A stretch of 64,000 nucleotides of DNA from contig JAAFJY010000030.1 in NCBI GenBank assembly GCA_013299105.1, positions 40,148-104,147 on the forward strand. Reading direction: 5' to 3'. This document shows positions 8,408 through 17,799 of the stretch, one piece after another. This DNA is from Chitinophagales bacterium (lineage in GTDB: Bacteria > Bacteroidota > Bacteroidia > Chitinophagales > Saprospiraceae). Under the pieces are notes generated by a model. The model saw only the letters and a program-made list of their open reading frames with translations. It searched no databases and had not been told where the DNA came from. The translations under genes and the position numbers were made by a program. Every line of letters begins with the position of its first letter. Positions within the stretch are counted from its first letter, which is position 1.

Positions 8408-10276
8408 CTAACTCAAAACGGGCAGATAAATCTGTGCCAGTACTCCCCCACTCGACTGGTTTTGCAGCTGAAAACGGGTGCGCCCGCGAGTCAGGTGTTC
8501 GATCAAAGATAAACGATCCTTGACGATTTGCATGGCTCGCGACAAGTGTTTACGCTCTTTTTCACCAGTCGAAAGGCCCTTTCCGTTATCGGAAACTTCC
8601 AGTAAAAGGCTGTGATTCAAGGTTTTGACAAAACGAATATCGAGCACATTGTTGTCTTTTTGGCCTGCGAACCCGTGTTCAATCGCATTTTCGACCAAGG
8701 GTTGCAGCAACATCGAAGGGACCTTCAACTCGTCTTCATCAATGTCCTCGTCAATGCTGATTTGGTAGGCAAACGAGGAAGGAAAACGCAGGCTTTGCAA
8801 TTCCAGGTATTGCTCCAGGTAGGCTTTTTCTTGCGAAAGTGGAATGTAGTCCTGGTAGGTACTTTCGAGGGTATGCCGCATGATGGCCGAAAATTTGTGC
8901 AGGTATCTCACCACCACTTTCACATCTTGGTTCTTCAAAGCCAGGCCCTGCAAAGCACTCAGGGCGTTGAAAAAAAAGTGCGGATTCATGCGCGCCCGAT
9001 TTAGCCTTTGCTCGGTTTCAAGGGCGATTTGTTGAGATTTCAGGCTGCGTTGCCTTTGCTGAAAAACTAAGACCACAATGATCAAAGCAGCGACCAGCAA
9101 GCCCAAACCCAACTGTTGGTTACGAGCCTTGTCCAGTGTTTTTTGGTGGTTCAGTTCGGCGATCTTTTGCTCGTTTTGGATATTATTGTACTTGGCCTCC
9201 AATTGATTGATGGCCTTGAAACGATCCAGGTCAGCGAGACTGTCCCGTACCTGATCGAGTTGTTCGTAAGCTTCAAGGGCACGGGGGAAATTTTTCAGGG
9301 CTTTTTGTGCCGCATACACCTGCTCCAGGGCATTGATGGTCATTTGCGAATTGAACTTTTTAGCCCTTAGCAATGCAGAATCGGCCAAACTAGCCGCCTG
9401 TTCGTGCTGTTTCAAGAACAAATGGGCTCGACTACTGAGCAAAAAAGCCTCGTAACGGTATTTATCGCCCAAATCCTGCGGTGCAATCCTGAAAATACTG
9501 TCCGAGTAAGCAATCGACTGCCTATATTTTTTACTAAAAAAAGCATAAAAAGCCATACTCTTGTAGGCATCCGCACAGAGGTGTAGATTTTGTACCTGTT
9601 TGCCCAATTTCAAAGCCTGCGATGCATAAATCCTGACTGAATCAAGGTCTTGCTTTTGTTTTTTTAACTCGTACTTATTATTGTACGTACTTGCAATGCG
9701 TTGCAACACAATGCCCCATTCGTTGGGGTCACCCAGACTGCGGGCCACTTTTTCGGCTTCTTTTACGTAGTACAATTCCTTGTCAAATTGCCGCAAATTG
9801 TGAAAAGCCACTGCCAAACCCAACAAGGCCCGCTCTTTGCCAAAAGGATAATCAATGCCCTCGCTTTTTTTTAAGGCGGCCAGGAAACTCTCCGCCATTT
9901 TTTCGTACTTGTTGACGCTGAGGTAATAGTTGCCTGCGGTATTGAAGTGGCGGACGTAAGCCTTTTGGCCACATTTGACCGAGTCCAGGAGCCTGCGTTC
10001 TTCTTTCAGGTATTTTTCAACGCCCTTTGCATCGTTTTTCATAAAACTATACTGGGCCATCGAGTTGAGGTAGGAAATGCGGCATTCCGGGCTGCCTTCC
10101 CGGCCAATGGCTTTGAATTCCAAAACCGCAGAATCAATCCGGCCCAAGCCGAAATAGCGGATAATGGTGGGCCGGCGCTTGGTTTCTTCCGCGCAGATAC
10201 AATCGATTTTTTGAGCAGCAAGGGGTCCAAAATTCAACAAGAGCAATAGGAATGACCCCAGAATTTTTAAGTTCAT
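8408..10276 (-). CDS. LytS/YehU-type sensor histidine kinase with TPR sensor region
   Basis: 622 residues. The signal peptide MNLKILGSFLLLLLNFGPLAAQ is followed by a periplasmic TPR-like helical region (~30-350), one membrane segment (LGLGLLVAALIIVVLVF, ~residues 375-392), a coiled linker, and the His_kinase domain with phospho-His in ARMNPHFFFNALSALQ. The C-terminal ATPase domain shows LLQPLVENAIEHGF and DNGKGLS. It phosphorylates the LytTR regulator encoded 102 bp downstream. TPR-sensor kinases of this build are common in Bacteroidota; the ligand is unknown. A TAACTTTG box at 10371-10378 (minus) may be its promoter. Confidence 0.95.
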   Translation of the reverse strand: MNLKILGSFLLLLLNFGPLAAQKIDCICAEETKRRPTIIRYFGLGRIDSAVLEFKAIGREGSPECRISYLNSMAQYSFMKNDAKGVEKYLKEERRLLDSVKCGQKAYVRHFNTAGNYYLSVNKYEKMAESFLAALKKSEGIDYPFGKERALLGLAVAFHNLRQFDKELYYVKEAEKVARSLGDPNEWGIVLQRIASTYNNKYELKKQKQDLDSVRIYASQALKLGKQVQNLHLCADAYKSMAFYAFFSKKYRQSIAYSDSIFRIAPQDLGDKYRYEAFLLSSRAHLFLKQHEQAASLADSALLRAKKFNSQMTINALEQVYAAQKALKNFPRALEAYEQLDQVRDSLADLDRFKAINQLEAKYNNIQNEQKIAELNHQKTLDKARNQQLGLGLLVAALIIVVLVFQQRQRSLKSQQIALETEQRLNRARMNPHFFFNALSALQGLALKNQDVKVVVRYLHKFSAIMRHTLESTYQDYIPLSQEKAYLEQYLELQSLRFPSSFAYQISIDEDIDEDELKVPSMLLQPLVENAIEHGFAGQKDNNVLDIRFVKTLNHSLLLEVSDNGKGLSTGEKERKHLSRAMQIVKDRLSLIEHLTRGRTRFQLQNQSSGGVLAQIYLPVLS

Positions 10277-10674
10277 GGTAGCGTGTTTTCGAGATTTATG
10301 GATACAAGTCCATAGGTGCTCAAATGCACCTTAGAGCAGTAGAGACAGTTGGATAGAATTTTGGACCTTACAAAGTTACACCGAAAAGTCACAAAAGGAC
10401 TGAAAAATTTTAACCAAGCTTTAACAGCCTCCAGCATACACCTATGCAACTTCAGTATGTTAAAGTTGTTCTTTGTGGGTACAAACAACTCAAACTATAC
10501 AAGGCCCCCCCTAACTTATCAGCAGCCCCATGCTAGCCCCTCAAATCAAATGCCATATATCGCATCTTGTATGTCGTATGTCGAAACCTCCCTCCAAAAA
10601 TTCCTCCTAAAAGGGGGATTTCGCAATTCCCATATTTCTTGTACATTGAAACCCAAATCAGCTCATCCGAACGC
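10277..10674. promoter_or_regulatory. Divergent intergenic region, kinase and protease genes
   Basis: No gene found. Bases 10371-10378 read TAACTTTG on the minus strand, matching the TAnnTTTG -7 box, about 95 bp upstream of the kinase start. A small hairpin TATGGA/TCCATA lies close to the kinase start at ~10297-10313. The AT-rich 10548-10585 stretch resembles the ATACGATATAC repeats near 3790. I could not assign a clear promoter for the protease. Confidence 0.4.
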
Positions 10675-12786
10675 ATGAACATGAAGAAAAATGCATTTTT
10701 TGCGGCCTTGTGCCTGCCCATCGTGCTTCTCTTGGTCACGAAGCCCTTCAACAGAGCCCCAATCGACGATCGCTATGATCGCATCCTGCACATTGTTGGC
10801 CAAATGCTCAAGCAAGGGCATTACAGCCCAAAGAACCTTGACAATCAGTTCTCTGAAAAAGTTCACCATGCTTACCTCAAGGAACTAGACGAAGAAAAAT
10901 CGCTCTTTTTGCAGGGTGACATTGACGACTTCAAACCTTTTCAGCAAAGCATCGACGAGGAAATTGACCACGCTCCAGTTGACTTCTTTTACAAAGTCAA
11001 CGACCGTTATAAACAACGCCTAAGCGAAATAAAGAACCGACTGGCTGATTTGAGCAAATCGCCTTACGATTTTAGCAAAAAAGACAGCTTGGTGACCGAA
11101 TTTGAACTCCGCAGCTACCCGAAAAACGCCAAGGCCCAGGATGAGTTTTGGACCAAAAAACTCAAATTCATCGCCTTGGAAAAATTGGTGGATCTGCAGG
11201 AGCAAAAAGAGAAATCCAAAGCCGATTCGCTGCAATTGACCGATGCCCAAATGGAGGAAAAAGCACGCGAATTTGCCCGCACCACGATGGACAAATCCCT
11301 GGATCGGATGCTGAATAAAACCAGCGACGACGACCGTTTCAGCATGTTTGTAACGACCATCACCAACCTGATGGACCCCCACACTGATTTTTTCATGCCC
11401 GTGGAAAAACGCGCCTGGAATGAAAAATTATCGGGTAAATTCTACGGCATTGGTGCCCTGATTGGTCAGGAAAATGGTTACTTGCAAATCAGCAGCGTAT
11501 CGCCCGGTGGCCCCGCCTGGAGAACGGGTGAGGTGAACGACGGCGACCTGATCATGAAAATTGGCGAAGGCGAAAAAGCCCCGGTCGACGTGGCAGGTTT
11601 TGACATCCCCGATGGTGTAAAGTTGATCCGAGGCGACAAAGGCACTACTGTGAAGTTGACCCTGAAAAAAGCCGATGGAACGGTCAAAGTAGTGCCCATT
11701 GAGCGTGAAGAACTGAAATTGGAAGAAACTTTTGCCAAAAGCTGCATCATCAGCAATGGCGAGCGCAAAACAGGCTATTTGTTCTTGCCCAAATTTTACA
11801 CGCCCATGGGCGATGACGGTGGCCGCAGTTGCGCCGACGACGTAGCTACCGAGCTCAACAAACTCAAAGCCGCAGGTGTGGATGGCATCGTGATGGACCT
11901 GCGCAACAACGGTGGCGGTAGCTTGTACGAAGTAGTAAAAATGGCTGGTTTGTTTGTGCCCAGCGGCCCCATGGTGCAAGTGCGCGATGGTGACGGCAAG
12001 GTTTCGCCCTTGTTCGATCGCGACGAAGGCAATGTGGTGTACGATGGCCCCCTGGTGGTGATGGTCAATGAATTCAGCGCTTCCGCTTCCGAGATTTTTG
12101 CGGCAGCCATCCAAGATTACAAGCGTGGCGTCATCGTGGGCAGCAGCTCGTATGGCAAAGGCACAGTGCAGCGCCCTATTCCGCTGAGCAGAATGACTGG
12201 ACAACCCGAAGTTGACCTCGGTACTGTACACTTGACCATCCAAAAGTACTACCGTGTCAATGGCTCATCCACTCAGCTGAAGGGCGTGATCCCTGATTTG
12301 GTCTTGCCTGGCTCTTACGAAAACTACAAGGTACGGGAAAAAGACAACGAGTCTGCCTTGGTTTGGGACGAAATCAAAAAACAAGGCTATGTAACCTGGA
12401 GCAAAGCCCCAGACTTGAACTTCCTCAGCCAGCGCTTCAAAAATCGCGTAGATAGCACTGCTTATTTGTCAAAAATCCAGGCCAATACCGCCTGGCTGGC
12501 CGCTCAACGCGAAACCGCCTTGGAGTTGAACATCGACCGCTTCAAAGCCAAAGACAAGGCCATTAACGAACGTGCCAAAGCTACCCGTGAGCTGTTCCAG
12601 TTGTCGAAAGAAATGAACGTACAACGCGTGGGTGAAGACAAAGAAGCTTCCCCCTCTTCGGCAAGTTACAACACCCGCTGGGTGAATTCGCTCAAAAAGG
12701 ACCGCTACTTGTACGAGGCCAGCCGCGTGATCGACGACATCAATGAGAGTTTGGGCAAGAGCCCAGTTTCGATGAAGAAGGATTGA
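10675..12786 (+). CDS. prc: Tail-specific carboxy-terminal protease, S41 family
   Basis: About 703 residues from the ATG at 10675 (MNMKKNAFFAALCLPIVLLLV, a signal peptide or anchor); the longer open frame adds only untranslated leader. A helical N-terminal domain is followed by a PDZ domain (~residues 215-310; GALIGQENGYLQISSVSPGG) and the S41 catalytic domain with LRNNGGGSLYEVVKMAGLF, the nucleophile Ser in NEFSASASEIFAAAIQDY, and the general-base Lys in SSYGKGTVQ. A C-terminal helical domain as in E. coli Prc completes it. It degrades or processes periplasmic proteins. Followed by a strong terminator. Confidence 0.95.
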   Translation: MNMKKNAFFAALCLPIVLLLVTKPFNRAPIDDRYDRILHIVGQMLKQGHYSPKNLDNQFSEKVHHAYLKELDEEKSLFLQGDIDDFKPFQQSIDEEIDHAPVDFFYKVNDRYKQRLSEIKNRLADLSKSPYDFSKKDSLVTEFELRSYPKNAKAQDEFWTKKLKFIALEKLVDLQEQKEKSKADSLQLTDAQMEEKAREFARTTMDKSLDRMLNKTSDDDRFSMFVTTITNLMDPHTDFFMPVEKRAWNEKLSGKFYGIGALIGQENGYLQISSVSPGGPAWRTGEVNDGDLIMKIGEGEKAPVDVAGFDIPDGVKLIRGDKGTTVKLTLKKADGTVKVVPIEREELKLEETFAKSCIISNGERKTGYLFLPKFYTPMGDDGGRSCADDVATELNKLKAAGVDGIVMDLRNNGGGSLYEVVKMAGLFVPSGPMVQVRDGDGKVSPLFDRDEGNVVYDGPLVVMVNEFSASASEIFAAAIQDYKRGVIVGSSSYGKGTVQRPIPLSRMTGQPEVDLGTVHLTIQKYYRVNGSSTQLKGVIPDLVLPGSYENYKVREKDNESALVWDEIKKQGYVTWSKAPDLNFLSQRFKNRVDSTAYLSKIQANTAWLAAQRETALELNIDRFKAKDKAINERAKATRELFQLSKEMNVQRVGEDKEASPSSASYNTRWVNSLKKDRYLYEASRVIDDINESLGKSPVSMKKD

Positions 12787-12809
12787 AAAAACTAGGTCAT
12801 GCTTAAGAA

Positions 12810-12847
12810 AAGCATCGTTTTCTGGATTGGAAGACGATGCTTTTTTT
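12810..12847 (+). terminator. Rho-independent terminator of prc
   Basis: AAGCATCGTTTTC and GAAGACGATGCTT (one mismatch) form a 13-bp stem with a 7-nt loop, followed by a run of seven T, 24 bp after the prc stop. Confidence 0.9.
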
Positions 12848-12860
12848 GTTTGGGACAGAC

Positions 12861-12980
12861 CTAGTGGTCCAATTTTTAATTACGCCCCAAGTTTCGCGGG
12901 CTATTTCTCTCCGTAGCGGCCTTGCTGCGAAGCCAAATAGCCTCCCGGAACTTAGCGTTAATTGTAATTCGTACCACTAG
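12861..12980. repeat. CTAGTGG-ended element, copy 1
   Basis: 120 bp with inverted ends CTAGTGGTCCAATTTTTAAT and ATTGTAATTCGTACCACTAG. A second copy with the same ends is at 24836-24998. Non-coding and MITE-like. It sits just after the prc terminator. Confidence 0.75.
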
Positions 12981-13017
12981 CAGCATTACAATTTGGAGAA
13001 CTCCCGGTATCGCTCGG

Positions 13018-13200
13018 TGGTGGCAACGTCATGCTGGAAATCGGTGAAAATAAGTTTTACCTGTTACATCCGTGTTCCCAACTTGAAGCCGCACCTTGTC
13101 ATGCTTTGTGTGATAACGGCTAAAGGTTTATTCAAATTTTTACTTTATTCAATCAGCGACCCTAGTTCCTTGAAAACCAAATTTTTATACTCAGAATCCA
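13018..13200. repeat. Dispersed repeat with AACGTCATGCTGGAAATC core, copy 1
   Basis: Contains GGTGGCAACGTCATGCTGGA and TACATCCGTGTTCCCAACTTGAAGCCGCA-like sequence. A second copy is at 17540-17700. The core is the reverse complement of the CCAGCATGACGTTGACC motif inside the elements at 6400 and 20589 and in the 49898-50182 spacer. It lies just downstream of the 13211-14125 gene. Confidence 0.65.
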
Positions 13201-13210
13201 CGTTAATTTA

Positions 13211-14125
13211 CTAAATTTCCACTACCCCACTTTCACCGATTAAGCACAATACATCCAACTCAGCACCATCCCATTCCGCGAAACAAAGCTGTTTTTGAGT
13301 AGCCGTAGCTGCCAAAACCTTCCAGGGGCGCAGTGAATGGGCTTTGATCGGCAAGTACTGATTTTTTTCATCTAATAAAAATACACTGCCTTCACGGGCG
13401 AGGGCACTTACATTATTGAGCATTACCGGATAGATGCCTAAAAACGGGTTACGGCTCAAAGCATGGGCGTAGGTATTCGCCAGGTCAGTAAAATTGGCAT
13501 GGGATTGGGGTACTGCCATTGGCTCTTCACTGAGCATGAATTCGCCCAAGGCCGCCCGAAGCTGAGTAGCGCCTGGGTAATACGCTACGCTGCCCTCGAA
13601 AGCTGCACCTACCATCCAATCCTGTTTGAACGGTTCATCGCGAAAGGCAAAATCAAGCAGCAAGGCTGGTTTTTGCCTTTTACTGCCCCAAAGCCAGGTA
13701 CGCCGCCAGCGCAGGTCCTCTTCAGTACCAAATTTTTTACCCAACACCAGCCAGGTATCTTTTTCGGTCTTTTGTTGCAGCAAATCAGTTTGTCGAATGG
13801 TACGCCCCCCTTGGTTGAGCAGTTCTTCCTGCAAGGCTTCAGGTAATTGTTGGTATTGGGCAAAAGTGCTGCAAATCAGGAACAAATCAGCCAATTCTTG
13901 TTCAAAAACCTGGAGCCAATCGGCATCTCGGCGGCGATCACGCAAAATGCGCAAGCGACGGGAAAGGGCACCCAATTTACAGTCGGTCAGGCGGGCGGCC
14001 ATGTTGTCCCAAGCATCATTGGACTGGCTTTGCAAATTGCCCAAGCCCTCGCGCAGCGCATCGAGAATCCAGCGTTGCAAGTCCGCAGCACCGAGTAGCA
14101 TCGTTTCCAGGCGTTTGTCTTGCAC
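13211..14125 (-). CDS. SWIM-zinc-finger-associated protein lacking the zinc finger
   Basis: 304 residues beginning at a GTG (14123-14125). Segments WDNMAARLTDCKLGALSRRL, LPEALQEELLNQGG and KDTWLVLGKKFGTEEDLRWR resemble the C-terminal body of bacterial SWIM zinc-finger proteins, which sit in clusters with MoxR ATPase and VWA proteins. The N-terminal CxCxnCxH SWIM module is not present here, nor are the usual cluster partners. No upstream ATG in frame restores it. Either it is a family variant or the 5' end was lost. It is last in the minus-strand run pdxA-lspA-this gene, 53 bp after lspA. Function unknown. Confidence 0.55.
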   Translation of the reverse strand: MQDKRLETMLLGAADLQRWILDALREGLGNLQSQSNDAWDNMAARLTDCKLGALSRRLRILRDRRRDADWLQVFEQELADLFLICSTFAQYQQLPEALQEELLNQGGRTIRQTDLLQQKTEKDTWLVLGKKFGTEEDLRWRRTWLWGSKRQKPALLLDFAFRDEPFKQDWMVGAAFEGSVAYYPGATQLRAALGEFMLSEEPMAVPQSHANFTDLANTYAHALSRNPFLGIYPVMLNNVSALAREGSVFLLDEKNQYLPIKAHSLRPWKVLAATATQKQLCFAEWDGAELDVLCLIGESGVVEI

Positions 14126-14178
14126 GAGTTTGGGAAAAGTTAGCAGGCTTTATTGAAAATAAATAAAATACAACAATG

Positions 14179-14895
14179 TCAGGTCGTTTCCTCTCCTGAT
14201 GGCTTGTCCATTGGCTCCGTTTGAATCGGTGCCGCTTGGATTTGAGCAGACTCAACTTGAACCGTCTCTTCCTCTGCGCTGCGGTATTGGCGGAAAAAAT
14301 CGCGTTGAAAAACCAGTAAATTCAACACCCCGAACGTGATCGAGACATCGGCAATGTTGAATACGGGCTTGAAGAAGAAAAACTCCTTGCCTCCTAAAAA
14401 CGGCAGCCATTCGGGATAAAAACCTTGCCAAATAGGAAGATAAATCATATCGACTACTTTGCCGTGCAGGAACCCCGCATACCCTCCTTCAGGCGGAAAC
14501 AAAGTTGCCAAACCGCCATGGTAATAGGATTCAGAAAAAATCAAGCCGTAAAATGCGCTGTCGATGATATTGCCCAGCGCACCAGCCAGGATCATGGCAA
14601 AACTAGCTAAAACCCCAAAACGCACCTTTTCCTGCGCCAACTGGCGGATAAAATAAACCAGGAAAACCACGGCAATGATCCGAAAAATGCTCAAAGCCAA
14701 TTTGCCGTAACTGCCGCCTAAATCCCAACCAAAAGCCATCCCATTGTTTTCAACAAAATGGAGCCTAGCCCAGGACAAGCCCAGGATTCCGATTTCGGAA
14801 CCATATTCCATGTGCGTTTTGATCCCAATTTTAAGGGCCTGGTCGCACAGGATGATAAATAAAACCAAAGCGATGACCTTGATGTACTGCTTCAT
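14179..14895 (-). CDS. lspA: Lipoprotein signal peptidase (signal peptidase II)
   Basis: 238 residues from the ATG at 14895 (MKQYIKVIALVLFIILCDQALK). Four membrane segments are visible. The two catalytic Asp motifs are GALGNIIDSAFYG and FNIADVSITFG. It cleaves prolipoproteins after diacylglyceryl transfer, for example the lipoprotein at 899-1384. The insert between the motifs and the long charged C-terminal tail (rich in Glu/Gln/Pro) make it longer than the ~160 residues of E. coli LspA, which is common in Bacteroidota. It follows pdxA on the same strand. The intergenic space carries the TTTTCAACATTTCAACCC-type repeat on both sides. Confidence 0.95.
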   Translation of the reverse strand: MKQYIKVIALVLFIILCDQALKIGIKTHMEYGSEIGILGLSWARLHFVENNGMAFGWDLGGSYGKLALSIFRIIAVVFLVYFIRQLAQEKVRFGVLASFAMILAGALGNIIDSAFYGLIFSESYYHGGLATLFPPEGGYAGFLHGKVVDMIYLPIWQGFYPEWLPFLGGKEFFFFKPVFNIADVSITFGVLNLLVFQRDFFRQYRSAEEETVQVESAQIQAAPIQTEPMDKPSGEETT

Positions 14896-15030
14896 ATAGT
14901 TGAAGAGTGAAGGGTTGAAATGTTGAAAAGAAACTACAAAATTGAGTATTTGGTTGTAAGAGAACCCCACAAAACGTGCCAGCCTTTTCAACCCTTCAAC
15001 ATTTAAACTTTTACCATTTAAGCTGTAATT

Positions 15031-16182
15031 CTATTCTTCCTCGTACATCCCGTCGTCGCCTTCATCCTCGTCGTCCACTTCTTCTTCTACATCGTCGAGT
15101 GGGTTTTCTGACTTGATTTTGCTGCGTTTCACCAAGGCATTGGCACGATCCGAAGCATATTCCAAGCGATTTCGCGCAATTTCCAGGGCCGCAAACAAAG
15201 CTTCGCGCAGCGAATCGGGCTCTGCTTCGTTTTTTCCCGCAATGTCATAAGCAGTGCCGTGATCGGGTGAAGTACGCACTGCCTTTAAACCTGCGGTGAA
15301 GTTAATACCATTTCCGAAGGACAAAAGTTTGAATGGCACCAAACCTTGGTCATGGTACATGGCCAAAATACCATCAAATTTTTTGTACGTGCCATTGCCA
15401 AAAAAGCCGTCAGCGGGGAAAGGCCCCATTACCAACATGCCCGCTTTTTTGCACTCAATGATGGCAGGCCGAATGATGCGATTGTCTTCATCTCCAATGG
15501 CACCACCGTCGCCAGCATGAGGGTTGAGGCCCAAAACGGCGATCACCGGACGGTCCACCGCGAAATCAGTGCGCAAAGAACGGTCAAAAGTACGCAGCTT
15601 TTTTACCACTGCATCTTTGGTGATTTTACTGGCCACTTCCTTCAAAGGCAGGTGGTTGGTGGCTACGCCTACGCGCAGGCCATCGTTCACCATCATCATC
15701 AAGCTGCTGTTGTTGTCCGAAAGTTCCTTGGTTAAGTATTCGGTATGACCGGGGAAAGGGAATTTGGCCATTTTCATAGCCTCCTTGTTGATCGGTGCGG
15801 TCACCAGGGCGTCGATCAGGCCTTCCTTGAGGTCTTTTACTGCGGCTTCCAGGGCTTTGAAGGCGAATGCACCCCCTTCTTCCGTGGCTTTGCCCAAGGT
15901 GATATTCACGTTGTCTTGCCAGCAATTCACCACGTTGATGCGGTCAGGCAGGGGTCTTTCCCCCGGCTTGATTTGGTGAAAATTGAAGTCAAGACCCACG
16001 ATATTTTTGTGGTAAGAAACGATTTTGGACGAACCATACACCACTGGGGTAAAGAAATTGAGCAGTTTGTTGTTGCTCAAAGCTTTGATGATGACTTCCA
16101 ATCCAATGCCGTTGATATCTCCGCTACTGATGCCAATTTTTAATTTGCCAGAGCCAGATTCTTGTGCATTTGCTTGTTCCAT
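15031..16182 (-). CDS. pdxA: 4-hydroxythreonine-4-phosphate dehydrogenase
   Basis: 383 residues. Family signatures: ISSGDINGIGLEVIIKAL at the N-terminus, PFPGHTEYLTKEL with a metal-binding His, LGLNPHAGDGGAIGDED, and MYHDQGLVPFKLL with a second metal His. It oxidises 4-phosphohydroxy-L-threonine with NAD in vitamin B6 (pyridoxal phosphate) synthesis. The last ~30 residues are a very acidic tail (NPLDDVEEEVDDEDEGDDG) beyond the normal end of the enzyme. A minus-strand TACCTTTG box (16284-16291) lies ~100 bp upstream. Probably co-transcribed with lspA. Confidence 0.95.
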   Translation of the reverse strand: MEQANAQESGSGKLKIGISSGDINGIGLEVIIKALSNNKLLNFFTPVVYGSSKIVSYHKNIVGLDFNFHQIKPGERPLPDRINVVNCWQDNVNITLGKATEEGGAFAFKALEAAVKDLKEGLIDALVTAPINKEAMKMAKFPFPGHTEYLTKELSDNNSSLMMMVNDGLRVGVATNHLPLKEVASKITKDAVVKKLRTFDRSLRTDFAVDRPVIAVLGLNPHAGDGGAIGDEDNRIIRPAIIECKKAGMLVMGPFPADGFFGNGTYKKFDGILAMYHDQGLVPFKLLSFGNGINFTAGLKAVRTSPDHGTAYDIAGKNEAEPDSLREALFAALEIARNRLEYASDRANALVKRSKIKSENPLDDVEEEVDDEDEGDDGMYEEE

Positions 16183-16283
16183 GATGAAAAACGGGGCGGG
16201 TTTTGATCGATCAGTCTGAAAACTTTGGGGGCGACCAAATCCTGCTATTTGGAGTATTGTTAGAATTTTGATTTTGAACTAAA

Positions 16284-16291
16284 CAAAGGTA
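16284..16291 (-). promoter_or_regulatory. Putative promoter -7 box for pdxA
   Basis: Minus strand TACCTTTG fits the Bacteroidota consensus TAnnTTTG. It is ~100 bp before the pdxA start, in the gap after lrgB. No convincing -33 TTTG was found at the proper distance. Confidence 0.45.
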
Positions 16292-16377
16292 ATCAAAGCT
16301 CGGCACAAGTCTTCAGCTTTTCCCTTTCTTTTCAACATTTCAGTGCTTCACCTTTTCAGCAAGTTTTCAACTAAACC

Positions 16378-17073
16378 TCAAATTCCCATGATAAAAGGAT
16401 ACAAATAAGGCAAATAAAATGCCGTCAACATCCCATTCAAGGCCATCGCCAGTGCTGAAGTGGCCGCCAAAAGGTCATTTTCCTGTTGCAACCGTGCAGT
16501 GCCGATGCCATGCGAAACCGAACCAATGGCCAAGCCCATGCCGAGCTCATTTTTCCAGCGAATGAGTTTGAAAAAAGGCAGGCCAAACACCGATCCCATC
16601 AAACCACTCAGCAGCACAAAAGCTACCGCCAAGGAAGCCTCCCCCTTGAGCGGGGTCATCAAAGCGATGGAAATAGCGGTGGTGACCGACTTGGCCGCAA
16701 TGGCTTGCGGGAAGGGGCTGGGCAAGTCAAAATAGCGCACCATACTCAAGCTGATGATGACATTCACGAGCCCCCCGCTGAAAACAGCTACAAAAATAGG
16801 TACCAATCGTTTTTGCAAAGCTTCGCGTTGCTCGTACAAAATCAAAGCCAGGCAAACCACCGTTGGTGCCAATAAGAAAAACAGGACTTGCGTAGCCTCC
16901 AGGTAATCTTTGACCGAACCTCGAAACAAACCAATGACCCCCGCAATAATCAACAAAGTAACGAGCGAGGGATTGAGCCATGCCTTGCGATAACGGGCAA
17001 ACAGCTCCAAAGCCGCCCAATAAGCCCCAAAAGTAAGCCCAATCATAAAAACAGGTTGCTGCCAAACACTCAT
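16378..17073 (-). CDS. lrgB: LrgB/CidB-family membrane protein
   Basis: 231 residues, nearly all hydrophobic, with the family's conserved AIAAKSVTTAISIALMTPLK and AIGSVSHGIGTARLQQEN segments. LrgB-type proteins work with LrgA/CidA holin-like proteins in control of murein hydrolase activity or in export of small metabolites (in plants, plastid glycolate/glycerate transport). Its start overlaps the stop of the LrgA-like gene by 4 bp, so the two are translationally coupled. Confidence 0.9.
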   Translation of the reverse strand: MSVWQQPVFMIGLTFGAYWAALELFARYRKAWLNPSLVTLLIIAGVIGLFRGSVKDYLEATQVLFFLLAPTVVCLALILYEQREALQKRLVPIFVAVFSGGLVNVIISLSMVRYFDLPSPFPQAIAAKSVTTAISIALMTPLKGEASLAVAFVLLSGLMGSVFGLPFFKLIRWKNELGMGLAIGSVSHGIGTARLQQENDLLAATSALAMALNGMLTAFYLPYLYPFIMGI

Positions 17074-17402
17074 CGGTCCAGGAGTTTAAAGGTAAAAGCA
17101 GTAACCAATCCGCCCACTATGGAACTCAACACCACGGTGAACAAAATAGGCCACAAATACCTTGAAAAAGCTTCCACATGCAGCAATATCCCCAAGCTGG
17201 GCGGCAGAAAAAAAATACCCATGATGCTCAAAAAACCACGCGCCACAGGCTGAACTGCCTCGTAAGGCAAAACCTTGAATTGCAAAGCCGCCCACAGCGC
17301 CAACATGCCCAAAACCGGACCAGGAATAGGCAAGTGCAGCAATTGTGCAATCGCTTCGCCCAGGCCCCAGCAACAGAAAATCAGGAAAAAACCTCGAATC
17401 AT
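17070..17402 (-). CDS. lrgA: LrgA/CidA holin-like protein
   Basis: 110 residues from the ATG at 17402 (MIRGFFLIFCCWGLGEAIAQ). Four short membrane segments are visible, with the family motif HLPIPGPVLGMLALW and FLSIMGIFFLPPSLGIL. It is the holin-like partner of the LrgB protein encoded just downstream (4-bp overlap). The open frame extends upstream, but the extra part translates the TTTTCAACATTTCAACC-type intergenic repeat and is not coding. Confidence 0.9.
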   Translation of the reverse strand: MIRGFFLIFCCWGLGEAIAQLLHLPIPGPVLGMLALWAALQFKVLPYEAVQPVARGFLSIMGIFFLPPSLGILLHVEAFSRYLWPILFTVVLSSIVGGLVTAFTFKLLDR

Positions 17403-17539
17403 CGGGTGGATTTTGGGCAAAACTAGGGATTTTGAGTAGTAGTTGAAAGGTTGAAATGTTGAAGGGTTGAAAAGAGTGACCAAAGTTTTAGGAATCGAAA
17501 ATAAATAAAGTAAACATCTTTGACTTTTGATTAAAGCCT

Positions 17540-17700
17540 ATGTGGTGGCAACATCATGGTCAAAATCATGCTGGAAATCAGTGAAAATCAGTTTTATCTG
17601 TTACATCCGTGTTCCCAACTTGAAGCCGCAAAGCGGCTAAAGGCTTTCTTAAACTTATTTACCATATTTAATCGGTGGCCCTTACAAAATTTGCATTTTT
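17540..17700. repeat. Dispersed repeat with AACATCATGCTGGAAATC core, copy 2
   Basis: Matches 13018-13200: GTGGTGGCAAC, CATGCTGGAAATCAGTGAAA, TACATCCGTGTTCCCAACTT and AAGCGGCTAAAGG are shared. It lies upstream of the GH3-like gene. A TATCTTTA at 17711-17718, close to TAnnTTTG, may be that gene's promoter box. Confidence 0.65.
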
Positions 17701-17799
17701 CCAGTAAAACACTATCTTTATCAGAATTGTATGGGTTTGGCTCTCTGCAAAATCGAATCCAGACACCTGTCCTCGAAAATCGAACTTGTTGTGCTTGAC

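Noticed and set aside
11428..12243. Long minus-strand open frames inside prc
   Set aside because: Shadows of the protease coding strand; the S41 and PDZ motifs are clearly on the plus strand.
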